Assembly (NCBI GenBank): GCA_026770025.1
Contig: JAMXDE010000013.1
Coordinates: forward strand, 1 to 64,000
Length of the DNA stretch: 64,000 nt
Origin: Craspedostauros australis
Lineage: Eukaryota > Bacillariophyta > Bacillariophyceae > Mastogloiales > Achnanthaceae
Reading direction: 5' to 3'
A model generated the notes under the pieces. That model made no database searches and had not been told where the DNA came from. It worked only from the letters and a program-made list of their open reading frames with translations. Positions 1 to 11,300 of this stretch are shown here, in pieces. The position numbers and the translations under genes are program-made. How positions within the stretch are numbered: position 1 is the stretch's first letter; every line of letters starts with the position of its first letter.

Positions 1-300
1 CCCTAACCCTAACCCTAACCCTAACCCTAACCCTAACCCTAACCCTAACCCTAACCCTAACCCTAACCCTAACCCTAACCCTAACCCTAACCCTAACCCT
101 AACCCTAACCCTAACCCTAACCCCTAACCCTAACCCTAACCCTAACCCTAACCCTAACCCTAACCCTAACCCTAACCCTAACCCTAACCCTAACCCTAAC
201 CCTAACCCTAATCCTAACCCTAACCCTAACCCTAACCCTAACCCTAACCCCTAACCCCTAACCCCTAACCCCTAACCCTAACCCTAACCCTAACCCTAAC
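1..300. repeat. Terminal telomere tract, (CCCTAA)n
   Basis: About 50 near-perfect CCCTAA units run from base 1. On the left end of a chromosome read 5' to 3' this is the C-rich strand, so the window starts at a true chromosome end or at an assembly that reaches it. Variants occur at about 121 (an extra C), about 209 (one CCTAAT unit) and 247-278 (four CCCCTAA units). Variants cluster toward the inner edge, as expected where telomerase has not recently renewed the DNA. The tract passes directly into unit A at 301. Confidence 0.98.
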
Positions 301-940
301 TATCGCTAGAGGGTCCTCAGGTGCAACCAATCAAACCCTAATGTACGAGGATTTAACACGGTGACGTACGACGGCCAGACCGAAGTTTGGGTCGATTGAC
401 GGTTGACGTACAGACGTTTGTATGGGCACGCAATACACACGGCCGACGTACGGACGTTTTGTATGGAAAATGTCGATGATCCGCAACTCCCCGAAAGTGC
501 GGACGAATGTTCATCATCCGCAACTCCCAAACAACGCGAGATAGTACGAGCCACGCGATACACCGTGTTAAACATGTACAGCACGCTACACCATGATGAA
601 CACATGTTCACGTACATCTATGTGCACACACACATGCACCACGTCCATACGTACACGTCAACACTTCTATCATCTCCAACGGACCTCTACAACGTGAGAT
701 ATTGATGATCAAAGTACTCAACATCAACCAGTACTTGCAATACACGGTGTCATGTACATGTAAGCACACACACGTGTCTGCCATGACCATACGCACATGT
801 GACAACAGGAAGCACACTCTGAATCAACTTGGTGATGGAGATAGTGATGCATGAGTACAACACAAACAACATGTGATAACACGTGCAACCATGTTAATGT
901 GAGATGAACATGGTCAATGGCAGATGAACATTGTCAATGG
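301..940. repeat. Subtelomeric unit A, copy 1
   Basis: This unique-looking segment touches the telomere tract and reappears almost base for base at 18,989-19,640, again directly after CCCTAA repeats. It contains short internal repeats, including GACGTAC(A/G)GACGTTT at about 404 and 444 and two CGCAACTCCC motifs near 480-530. An open frame at 403-705 (plus) is partly kept in the second copy, but it is low in complexity and diverges at its end. I see no convincing gene here. Confidence 0.85.
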
Positions 941-944
941 CAAA

Positions 945-1345
945 TGAACTATCTGTCAACATCAAATGAACTATTGTTAACACATTCCAACTACTGGAGG
1001 ATGGCACAAGTCCCATGAAATGGCTGACTTGTGGGGGAGGAGGGGGAAGTCAACACCATTCCAACTACTGGAGGATGGCACAAGTCCCATGAAATGGCTG
1101 ACTTGTGGGGGAGGAGGGGGAAGTCAACACCATCAACTGTGATACTCACACATCCACGTGCTCACACATCCACGTGCTCACACACACACACACACCGCCA
1201 CACGGTACAACCAGCCACAACACACCACAACACGTGAGACCGTGGTGCAACAGTCAACACCAAATGAACTATCTGTCAACACCATTCCAACTACTGGAGG
1301 ATGGCACAAGTCCCATGAAATGGCTGACTGCAGAGCAGGGGGGAA
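945..1345. repeat. G-rich 74-bp satellite array 1
   Basis: A 74-bp unit, marked by GGGGGAGGAGGGGG, occurs at 1033 and 1107 and is followed by a CA-rich spacer of about 150 bp (CACACATCCACGTGCTCACAC, then CA repeats). The same unit and spacer build larger arrays at 12.5-13.3 kb and 19.6-21.2 kb. The G-rich core has four G runs within 14 bases. Open frames here only read through the repeat. Confidence 0.9.
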
Positions 1346-1379
1346 AGACTTGCATTGCATTGCGGTGCATTGCAGCGAT

Positions 1380-2726
1380 ACTGATTGATCGTTCACTCTC
1401 ACAGTTGCAGTCACTTCTGGCCCATCTCTCAACACCACAACAAGTGATACTCACACACCCCTAACGCATGCACAGGTTCCATGTCACGCATGACATGCCA
1501 CATCCATCACGCATGCGGCCAGCCACTGCATGATGCTCATTGCCACACTTGAAGATGGAGCACCATGGATCCCAGCATGACAAAGTTGCAGTCACTTCTG
1601 TCCCCTCTCTCATCACCGCCAACAAGCAACATTCGCACATCTCACAACGCATACACACACTTCGGAACCCCCTTAACATGATACAAATGTGGCACATGCA
1701 GCTGGCTACTCCATGATGCTCGTTGTGACACTACATGATAGACCATGGTGGATCACGAAGTCTCACACATGCAATCACTTATGGTTCACCTCTCAACACC
1801 AACTGCGATACTCACAAATCCCACAATGCATACACACGTCCCATAGCATGCATGACATCGCATGAGCGTTGCACATGCTCCTGACTTCACTGTGATAATC
1901 ACTGTCACATTCAAACATAAACCAATATGAATATCCAAGTCTCACAGATGCAGTCACTGTCAGTCCCCCTCTCTCAACACCATCAACCGCGATATTCACC
2001 CATCTCACGACGCATACACGCATCGCACAGCCAGCATGACATGGATCAAGCATGGTGTGTGCGACCGGCCACTCCATGATGCTTGTTGTCACAATCAAAG
2101 GGTTAGCGTAGCGCATTGCCCAGTTGCACTGCTGCAGTCAACTTCAGTCTTGCTCTCAAAGCCATCAACAACATTCATCACACATACTACACTGCATACA
2201 CATACCTATCAGCCCTCTGGGTATGGTGCATCCCTGGCACATGCAGTTGGCTACTCCATGATGCTAGTTGCCACAGTCAATGGAGGACCATGATTGATTG
2301 TTCAGTCTCACAGTTGCAGCCAATACCGGGTCCACTCTCAACACCAACAACTGTTGCAGTCACACATTCCATGATGCATATACATACCTTGTACAAGCTG
2401 CATGGCATGGCATGGCATGGCATGGCAGGGCATATCCACAACACATGCAGGAGGCTACTCTCTGATGTTCGTTGTCACACTCAAGGATGGACCGTGATGA
2501 ATCACAATTCTCACAGCTGTAATCACTTCCAGTCCCACTCTCAACACCATCAACCATGATATTAAGACATTCGATAACGCATATACCTACCTAGCATAGC
2601 CCCGAATGACATGACACAATCGTGACACATATGGCCAGCTACTTCATGATGCTTGTACACACACTCAAAAGGCTGAGCATAGCACGTTGCTGAGTCTCAC
2701 AGTTGCAGCTACTGTCTGTGCCCCCC
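1380..2726. repeat. ~182-bp subtelomeric satellite, array 1
   Basis: A degenerate unit recurs about every 180-200 bp. The landmark CCATGATGCTCGTTGTCAC lies near 1530, 1711, 2075, 2254, 2458 and 2642, and each copy also carries CTCAACACCATCAACTGCGATACTCACAC and a CTCACAGTTGCAGTCACT-like block. The array continues after the LINE insertion (from 5105), so the two parts were once one array. A small CATGG repeat sits at about 2400-2425. No gene is supported. Confidence 0.85.
2717..2726. repeat. Left target-site duplication of LINE remnant
   Basis: The ten bases TGTGCCCCCC are repeated at 5105-5114 on the other side of the LINE remnant. The left copy continues into a longer C run (14 Cs), so its exact end is uncertain by a few bases. 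Confidence 0.7.
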
Positions 2727-3161
2727 CCCCCCCCAACAATAATAATAATAACTCAGGGATTACATTAGAAATGTGCTGGTAGGCATTACCCTTGCCACCA
2801 CCAGCCTTGTGGGGCCCAGCTTTGAGAGAGCTTTCAGAGAGTCCTTACTCACTCACCCAGCCCGAGCCAAGATGCCATTGATCGCTTTTTGGCATGCATT
2901 GACCTGGATTGGCGTCGCGCCCTGACTTTCGCATGAACGGCAGTCATGGAGTGGACCCACTGCGTCATCTGTGCTTCCGTGCCGAACTCAACTGTCCTGC
3001 CCTCGCAGAGCAGATGGAGCTTCTCCTTCATCATATCCTGGCTGATCCCCCAACGCCAAACGCCTCACCTGTCGCCGTAACTCTGCCACGGATGGGCGTT
3101 GCTCCTCATTGTGAACTTTATCGTTGCAGGCCTTCCAGACTTCGCAGGGGACTTTCCATTT

Positions 3162-4408
3162 CTACCTGATCACCTCTTTCGCCCAAGCGCCTTCGTCCAG
3201 GTAAAAACACTCATGGCTGGTCATCCAAGTGTTCTGTTGACGTCGCCAATCTTTATGCAAGAACCCCAGGATGAATGGATGCCAGCCAATCATGCCCTGA
3301 GCGTGGCTCTGGGCTGCGCGCCGGCGCATTTCCACCAACCTGTGCCAAATCCCTTGTATCACTCGTGGGTTTGTGCCGATTCTCACCATGTGGTCGTGGA
3401 ACTCCTCTGTCGCCCGTGTCCATGCTTCGACGTGTTCTGGGCATTCCAGAATGTGGTGGGTGGCCTCCTCCCAGAAGCAGAACTGGCATGCAGCCATCTC
3501 TTTCTGCCCAGTTTGGTGGAGCTTCCTGTTGAACCCAAAGGACCTCGACAACCACTTCATGATGAACTGGGCGAGGTCCTGGTTCTTCAGTGCCGATTGA
3601 GCGGCTTGGTACAACTTCCAGTCGACGAGAGCCACCTGCACCTCGCTCTCTTGGAACTTCGACGCCCAATATTTGGCGGCTGAAGAGGACTGGAGCAGGG
3701 CATTCATAGCGGCTGAATCCACATGCAAGGGATGCCGTCCGTACAGTAAGATTGTCCATCGATTGGTGCATGTGTTCCATTGACGGATGTGCCTATGTTG
3801 TCTGGTGCGCTCCCAATGCTCCTTTGCTTTGTGATCAGCAACAACATTCAGCTCCTCCAGGACCAAGAGCTCTTTGCCAGTATTGTCCTGGTGACCCCGC
3901 ACCCACTCCCATTTGAGGGTAGCCAGAGTACTGTGTCGCAGCCATTCTGTCGCCATAGGCAGGTCCCAGTCTCGTTGGGTGGACCGCAGCCGGTATTCTT
4001 GAGCTTGCTGCAGGGCCTGACTACTGTTGAGTGCCAGAGTAATGGTGCACGAGCTGTCAAGACCATCAAGCGCCTCAACCATGGAAAGGGAGGCCCATAT
4101 CCCTGCCAGCTCGCTGCGGTATTCCCTGTGTACGTCGCTCGGCCCAGGACGAAGGTGTGGCAACATAGCTGGTGCTTCGAAGCCATGTCATACATGATGG
4201 AAGCAGACGTGCCTTGGGACTCCTTGAAAGACCCGTTGCTCACCACCAAGAGGTTCCCTCTCTGGCCAGACGCCGCTTCTGAATCATGGGTGAGGTCACC
4301 TTGCACTTCCTCAATGGGGTCATAGGGGAGGGGAGCCAAGGGAGCTTCTGCGGTAAGGCTTGCATGGCCGTTCCACGTTGTCCCTCGCTCTGTAGTCGTC
4401 ACTGACAC
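3162..4408 (-). pseudogene. LINE RNase H domain, frameshifted
   Basis: Two overlapping minus frames together make an RNase H type I domain. The first (3848-4408) holds VVSNGSFKESQGTSASI, where the family has a catalytic Asp in place of Asn. After a frameshift near 4150-4165 the second frame continues with YRSELAGIWASL (catalytic Glu), LALNSSQALQQA (an Asn where an Asp is usual), KWEWVRGHQDN and NVVADHKAKEH (final Asp). A C-terminal part with CQFCFWEEATHHILECP follows, a CxxC-H-C arrangement often found downstream of RNase H in such elements. Two lost acidic residues and the frameshift make this a pseudogene. Confidence 0.75.
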
Positions 4409-4480
4409 CTCTGCACTAGTCTGGGCAAAGCCTTGGCCGTCTCCCCTGAGCGATATGCGCTGGCCCTCGTCCGTGAGCTC

Positions 4481-5104
4481 CTAACCAGATTGTACTTCCG
4501 TATCGGGATCCTCGCTGTATCGTAGATGTGGTTCGTCAGTGTGGACTTCCACCATCTCCAGCTGCTGTCGTCGGAGTGCCAAAGCCCGAGGGTTCAGTGA
4601 AGCTTCAGGCCTCAGTAGCACATGCTCTTGCACCACGTCTTCCATTCTCTCCACCAACTGTCCGGAATTGTTGGGGGTGTGGGCCCATCGCCTGGGAATG
4701 TTGGGGGCAGACAGTCTGTCATGAGCTTCGGCTGTTTCGCGGATCCCGCTCGCCAAGGAGATGTCCAATATTCGGCTCACCCCTAGCTGCAACCGGCACA
4801 TGCTCAGGTGATACAGCTGGGATCCCTTGAACCCCTGCCGCAGGCAGATATCCATCAGGTGTTCATCTCCTTTGCACTGTAACAGTGGCCCTCCAGTTGT
4901 CTCATGTATCATCACACCTGTGTCCTGCAGCTGTTTCCACAGTCCAGCCATCCAGCAGTGAGTGATGCAACGACTCATCTTGTATGGATATTCGAACAGA
5001 GACCAATGGACCCCCAATTCTTCTTTCAGCGCCTGTATCGAGCATTCCACCATCTGTCCCGTGGTGGTTCCTGTCTGGATCTCCTCAAATGCTATCTGGA
5101 CTTG
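4481..5104 (-). pseudogene. LINE reverse transcriptase C-terminal region, fragment
   Basis: The frame reads from the element's truncation point toward lower coordinates for about 200 codons. It has the look of the connector between RT and RNase H in LINE proteins: a segment like ALKEELGVHWSLFEYPYK and a later CRLQLGVSRILDIS block, which I recognise from RT-linked proteins in protist genomes. The catalytic RT fingers and palm are missing because the copy is 5'-truncated. The open frame runs past 5104 into satellite DNA, so its apparent start there is not real. The family assignment rests on resemblance and is moderately sure. Confidence 0.55.
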
Positions 5105-6600
5105 TGTGCCCCCCTCAACACCATCAACTGCGAAAATCACACATTCCACAACAAAATACATATCCCCTCATCCCTCTAGGTGTGGTACAATCATGGCACA
5201 TGAGGCCAGCTCCATCATGACGCTCGTTGTGATACTCAAAGATAGGCCATGGTGGATCATGGATTCCACAGCTGCAGCAACTGATGGTCTCTCTCTCTGT
5301 CAACACAACAATCAAGTGCGATATTCTCACATCCCACGACGCATATACACATCGCACAGCCCGCATGACCTGGCTCAAGCATGGCACATTCAGCCTGCCA
5401 CCCCATGATGCTCGTTGTCACGATCAAAGGCTGAGCATAGCGTATTGCTGAGTCTCACAGCTGCAGTCACTGTCACGCTCGCTCTTGACACCATCAACTG
5501 CGATGTTCTCACATCCCACGACGCATACACACATCTCACAGCCCGCATGACCTGGCTCAAGCATGGCACATGCAGCCTGCCACTCCATGATGCTCATTGT
5601 CACGATCAAAGGGTGAGCATAGCGTATTGCTGAGTCTCACAGCTGCAGTCACTGTCATGCTCGCTCTTGACACCATCAACTACAATACTCTCACTTCTCA
5701 CAAATCGCATTCACACGTTGCATAGCCCCCTGGACACGACGCAAGAGTGGCACATGCGAACAGCTACTCAGTGATGCTCGTTACCACACACAACAGATGA
5801 CCATGATGGATCACAGATCTCACCAATGCAGTCACTTCTGGCCTCCCCCTCAGCATCATCAACAGCATCTATTACACATCCCATAATGCATACGCACGTC
5901 ACATATCCCCCCATGACATGATACATCCGCAACACCTACGGTCGGATACTCCATGATGCTCGTTAGCACACTCAATGGATGACCATGATGGATTACAAAG
6001 CCTTGCCAATGCAGTCACTGTTGGCCTCCCTCTCTCAACACTGTCAACAGCATCTATCACACAACCAACAATGATCACACACTTTGTGGGTGCCTCTGGA
6101 CATGGTAGGCGAGTGGCACACTAGTTCAGCTACTCCATGATGATCTTTGACACAATCAATGAAGGACCATGATGGATCACAGATTTCACCAATGCAGCCA
6201 CTGCCAGTCCCCCTCTCAACACAATCAACTACGATACTCGCACAACCAACAATACATACACACTCCATCGACGTCTCTGGACATTGTGCAAGCGTTTCAC
6301 GTTGGACTGGCTACTCCATGATGCTTGTTGGTACGCACAGATATTCACTACTGCACGCACATTCTCACTGTCTTTCCACATGCAAAAACAAAGGCCACAA
6401 CGAGCATATCTCACACAACCAACAATGAACACACTGTCCATGAATGTCTCTGTACATGGTACAAGCATTGCACATCAGACTGGCTGATCCATGGTGCTGG
6501 TTGGTACGCACAAACATTCGCCATTTCACAGGCATTCTCACTGCCACGGACAGATGCAAAACAAAGGCCACAACAAGCACCCTGCTGATTCTTGGCCACG
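5105..6600. repeat. ~182-bp subtelomeric satellite, array 2
   Basis: This continues array 1 beyond the LINE. The landmark near CCATGATGCTCGTTG recurs at about 5213, 5402, 5582, 5768, 5951, 6133, 6310 and 6488, giving a regular 177-189 bp period. The units at 5402-5650 are nearly identical to each other, suggesting a recent local duplication. The first ten bases are the right target duplication of the LINE. Confidence 0.85.
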
Positions 6601-7479
6601 CAACCACGTTAAGGAGGGCCTATGTGACACCACGCAAGCCTGGGACGCGAGATGGCCACTCCTCAACACTTGTTGATCAGGTGTGACACAAGAGCTAGCG
6701 CTAAGTCGCGAACAGCCGTTATTTTGCCGTTTAGAAATTGGACTCATTCGACTCAATCCAGTCAGTCATGCGTAATTTAACGACCACCGTTATTGAATCA
6801 CGGTCATCCCCGCACTCACGTGATCCAAAAGTCAGCTTCAAAGTCGATCGTGTCGAAAGTTCGACCAGTCTGACTGACTATAACGTCTGCCATAACGGTA
6901 ACCAGTCAGCTGTTGATTCAATTCGCCGTTTGTCGTCGCGACACAAAGAGAACTGTCAGAACCCGCCGCCGATAAGTGTTGTGAGTCACGGTGTCCGTGC
7001 GACGAACAACGGCGTCACATCCGTACATAACCATGGAGAACCGCAGAAGCGAAAATGTTGTTGTCACACATCACCAAAGGAGAAATTGTGAACACGCGAA
7101 CTTAACGTTGACGATCCTCAACGAATGTCAGTGTGAATCACAGGTCATTGTGAGTTCGTGCGTGACACGAAGGGGCTTCGTCTGAACGGTACTCACGCAC
7201 GCTTGTTTTATAATTAATTTAATTGAAACGACAATGGCTTGGAAACATCTTTGGCATGTCCGATCAATAACAACCTTTGTCGTGTGCGACGCCATGAGCT
7301 CTGGGAGGTCCGGGAATGGCATTCATCACTCCCATTTGTGGCTACGTCGTCCACCGTGCAAAAAGTACTGGAATGGGTGCTTCCTTGCCTCATGTGGGAT
7401 TTCGCATCTAACACGTACAACCGACTAAAACGGCGAGCGCGACTTCAGCGTCGATATCGCTGTGCTCTGAAAATGTCTC
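6601..7479. other. Unclassified subtelomeric DNA, no gene seen
   Basis: About 880 bp without satellite structure or recognisable protein similarity. Composition is balanced and several short open frames exist on both strands, none with a known motif. It may be decayed mobile DNA. Confidence 0.5.
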
Positions 7480-8400
7480 AGTCTTGAGTTATCGTCAAAA
7501 GTGCTTTTTTGATATACATACCAGCCACTCGTGCTCTGGATATGTACTCGTAATTGCGCGCGGTGGTATGAATAGACTGATTGGGAGGTGGCGGACACGA
7601 TGGAGCGATCAGATTTTTTGCGCAACACCAAGAATGGTCTTGTTTTTGCATTTCTGCATTTCTGCAGGTAGATGTGACGCACATACCAGCCACTCGCGCT
7701 CTAGATATGTACTCGCCGTTGCGCGTGTTAGTGCGGATAGACTAATTGGGAGGTGGCGGTCACGATGGTGCAATCGGATTTGCTCTACGACAACGATAAC
7801 AACCTCGTTTCTGTATTTGTACACTTCTTTCTGCACGTATTTCAAAGACAGCAGCCTCTAGTACTCTGGCTTTGTACTCGAAATTGTGCGCGTTGATGCG
7901 GATAGAGTAATTGGGAGGTAACGGTCATGATGGCGCAATCAGATTTGTTCTGCGACAACGAGAACAAGCTCACTTCTGCATTTGTAGTATACATCGCACC
8001 CTCTAGTACTCTGGGTATGTACTTGTAATTGCGCGCGTTCGTATGAATTGACTAATTGGGAGGTGGCGGTCACGATGACGCAATCAGATTTGTTCCGAGA
8101 GAACGAGAACATGATCATTTCGGCAATTGCACACGTCTTTCAACGACAGCAGCCTCTGGTACTCTGCGTATGCACTCGTAATTGCGCGCGTTAGTACGGA
8201 CAGACTAATTGGGAGGTGGCGGTCACGACGACGCGATCAGATTTGTTCTGAGACAACGAGAACATGATCATTTCGGCATTTGTACGCGTCTTTCAACAAC
8301 AGCAGTCTCCAGTACTCTGGGTCTGTGCTCGTAGTTGCGTGCGTTGGTATGAATAGACTAATTGGAAGGCAGCGGTCACGATGGTGTGCTCGGATGGAGT
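7480..8400. repeat. Tandem repeat of ~145-190 bp, six copies
   Basis: The phrase GACTAATTGGGAGGTGGCGGTCACGATG (with variants) recurs near 7573, 7738, 7905, 8050, 8205 and 8355. Each unit also has a TACTCTGGGTATGTACTCGTAATTGCGCGCG-like part and CAATCAGATTTGTTCTG. This is a separate family from the 182-bp satellite: it is richer in GC, with no CA runs. No coding frame crosses the units consistently. Confidence 0.8.
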
Positions 8401-9600
8401 ACAGATGCTAAAGAACATCCTGAATTCGCGCATTTTCGTATGTGCCGCATGGATAATATCCTTCTGTCATTCTTCCCCATTCTTAAACATGGATGCGAGG
8501 AAAATCGTGAAAATACAAGTGGGCTTATTGGGAAGGGAGAATCTTAGCCAATCCAAAGAGAACAGTGTGCAACGCTTTTCCATGGACAAGTCTTCAACAT
8601 TCCTACCGCCGCGGACACGCATGACGACGCGGTCTGTAGTTGGATGACAAGAGTGATGGAATGAATCACTTCCACGCTCCATGTCCGTAACCTTGCGTCT
8701 TTCTCCGCACGCCACAGTGTTGCCATCGAACAAGTCTTGGTAGATGGCGAAGTTGACGACTTCAATCCTTGCGGAGTGCGCGGTCAACATGTTGCTCTGG
8801 CAACCTTCAAGCTCACTGAATTCCTGTTCGCGTCTGGTTGCCACAACACTGGATGCAATCCAAAAGAGCCTGTCCAGGTACTTGCGAAGCACCAATGCTC
8901 TGCACGTTCAGTGCCCCCTGAAACCTGCTGATGCTTCCACAGAGAACACCATCCCGTTTTGCTTGCATGTTGGACCTGTTGCTGTGGTATCGAATCCACC
9001 ATCGCTGCCACTGAAGATAGGCTCCTCATCACCACTTCCTTTGCCAGCTCCTGATAGTGATTGCGAGTCAGGAGTGATGTTCTTGCTGATGCTGTGATGC
9101 ATGTGCTCGTTCTGGGCTTCCCCGAATCCATTTCTCACGAGTGTGGCTGGTGACTTTGGCGCTTGTGATGAATCCATGGCACGTTTGGATGGACGGCATT
9201 CTCGCCAATGGGAATGGCAACTCTGGTGCTTACAGTTGGACCGACCGTGGCGTTGTTTGCTGGCTGCGGCGAGAAGGGGAGTGGCGAAGCGTGGAGAATG
9301 GTGGGGCGATCAACATCGATATCCTTGATGTGGGCAGGGTGCTGTGTCGAATGACCAAGACTCTCTCCAGAGAGGGTGTGCGATGGTCATCAATTTCTGT
9401 CTCTTTCGTTCGTGTGGTTGAGCTGTCCTCACACATGTGTTGCAGCAGATTGCGTTGTCACAACAGTAACAACCAGCGCAAACGCACAATTCCTGTGTTT
9501 CGTGATGACAGTTCAGTGAGATGCAGACAGAAGATCTGGTGCGTGAAACGTACAGAGGTTGGCAGATGGCAAAAAATGTCGCCAATTGATAGAAAGAGAC
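8401..9600. other. Unclassified segment between tandem repeat and Copia remnant
   Basis: About 1.2 kb with overlapping open frames on both strands (for example 8467-8895 minus, 142 codons, and 8908-9177 minus). None shows a motif I recognise. The plus-strand frame that later encodes Copia RT is open from 9141, but residues before about 9620 do not look like integrase or protease. The segment could be the decayed 5' part of that element or unrelated DNA. Confidence 0.4.
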
Positions 9601-11300
9601 TTGATAGAAAGAGACATAAAGTTCGTGTTCTCCACAACGAGACGTCGGACCCAATCGCATTCGCAGCCTCGGCCGATCCAGACACCATGTACTATCATCA
9701 AGCCATGAAGCAACCGGATCGCCTCAAGTTCAAAGAAGCAATGCAGGCGGAGATCAACGCTCACCATGAGAATGGTCACTGGGAGGTCGTAAAGAGATCC
9801 GAAGTGCCTGAAGGGACCAAGGTGGTCGCATCAGTGTGGTCAATGAAGCGAAAGCGACGCATCAAGACCAGAGAGATCTACAAATGGAAGGCAAGACTGA
9901 ATGTCCATGGCGGCCAACAAGTGAAAGGCATCAACCTCTGGGAGACCTACGCCCCAGTCGTCATGTGGATGTCCATCAGACTGGTGCTCATCCTGTCCAT
10001 CCTCAACAACTGGCACACTTGACAGATCGATTTCGTGCTGGCTTATCCGCAGGCTGAAGTGGAGACCACCATCTACATGGAGGTTCCAGTCGGGGTAAGT
10101 ATCGGAGAGAGCGACAACAAGGACCATGTCCTCAAGCTGGTGAAGAACTTGTACGGCCAAAAGCAAGCCGGACGAGTCTGGAATCAGCACATGCATCGGG
10201 GATTGCTGGACGTCGGATTCACCAGAAGCAAGGTGGATGAGTGCGTCTACTATCATGGCAAGACCATATTTCTGGTGTACGTGGACGACGGAATCCTGGC
10301 TGGCCCCAGCTCGGAAGAGATCGACAGACTGCTCGCTCAACTCAAGCAGCGGTTCAACATGACAGACGAAGGGGACCTGTTGGACTACCTGGGTGTGCAC
10401 GTCACTCACCTGGAAGACGGACGCATCAAGCTCTCGCAGCCACACCTCATTGACCAAATCATCAAAGACGTCAACTTTCGGCCCAACACCAGACCGAGAG
10501 ACTCGCCAGCGCTGACCACGAAGATACTGGAGGCTGATGAGGACGGAGAGGATCACAACGCCACCTGGAGCTACCGGTCAGTCATCGGCAAGCTCAACTT
10601 CCTGGAGAAATCCACTCGCGGAGAGATCGGGTACGCGGTGCACCAAGCCGCCAGGTTCAGCGCCAACCCAAAGAAATCGCACACACAGGCAATCCACCTC
10701 ATTGTGCGGTACTTGATGGCAACCAGAGACGAAGGAATCATCCTGGATCCGAACGACAAGGCATTCGAGTGTTTTGCTGATGCCGACTTCGCCGGACTGT
10801 GGAACAAAGACACCGCAAGAGACGACTCGGCCACTGCATGGTCCAGAACTGGCTACCTGATTCGATTTGCTGGATGCCCAATTGCATGGGCCTCCCGCTT
10901 GCAGACGGAGATCGCTTTGAGCACAACTGAAGCCGAGGTGATTGCATTGTCCACTGCTTTGCGCGACGTGATTCCAATGATGAACCTCTTGAGCGAGATG
11001 TGCGACAACGAGATTGTACCAGAGAAGTACAAGCCACGGGTGTACTGCAACGCATTCGAGGACAACTCAGGAGCTTACAAAATCGCCAAGTTCCCCAAGA
11101 TGCGCCCCAGAACGAAGCACATCAACATCAAATACCATCGCTTCCGATCATACGTGGATCGCAAACTCATCGAGATCTACGCAATCGACACCGACGACCA
11201 GCTCGCTGACCTGTGGACGAAGCCTCTCGCGGACGACAAGTTCCACAAGTTCACAGAGCTCTCCATGGGATGGAAGTTCCCACAGAGGGACCAAGGTTGA
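9141..11300 (+). pseudogene. Copia pol C-terminal half: RT and RNase H, one in-frame TGA
   Basis: Recognisable Ty1/Copia sequence starts near 9620 (SDPIAFAASADPDTMYYHQAM) and continues with YKWKARLNVHGGQQ and WETYAPVVMWMSIR, the start of RT. A TGA at 10,020-10,022 interrupts the frame just before QIDFVLAYPQAEVE, where related proteins, as I recall them, have Arg; CGA to TGA would explain it. The same frame then runs to 11,300 with the catalytic VYVDDGILAG near 10,280, DYLGVHV, and the RNase H parts FADADFAG, LSTTEAEVIALS and KHINIKYHRFR. Gag, protease and integrase are absent, so the copy is truncated as well as interrupted. Confidence 0.85.

Larger units (their letters stand above)
2727..5104 (-). 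mobile_element. 5'-truncated non-LTR retrotransposon (LINE) remnant
   Basis: A 2.4-kb block on the minus strand interrupts the 182-bp satellite and is bounded by a 10-bp direct repeat. Read on the minus strand it begins inside the reverse transcriptase C-terminal region, runs through an RNase H domain, has about 400 bp of 3' untranslated sequence and ends in a (TTA)n-like tail (plus strand AACAATAATAATAATAA at 2735-2751). A missing 5' end, a simple-repeat tail and a variable-length target duplication are hallmarks of target-primed reverse transcription. Frameshifts show that it is dead. Confidence 0.85.

Noticed and set aside
403-705. 100-codon frame in unit A, partly kept in copy 2
   Set aside because: Similarity is explained by recent block duplication. 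The frame ends differ and there is no recognisable domain.
3099-3683. 194-codon plus-strand frame over the LINE
   Set aside because: It is the reverse of the RNase H coding region, whose sense-strand motifs are clear.
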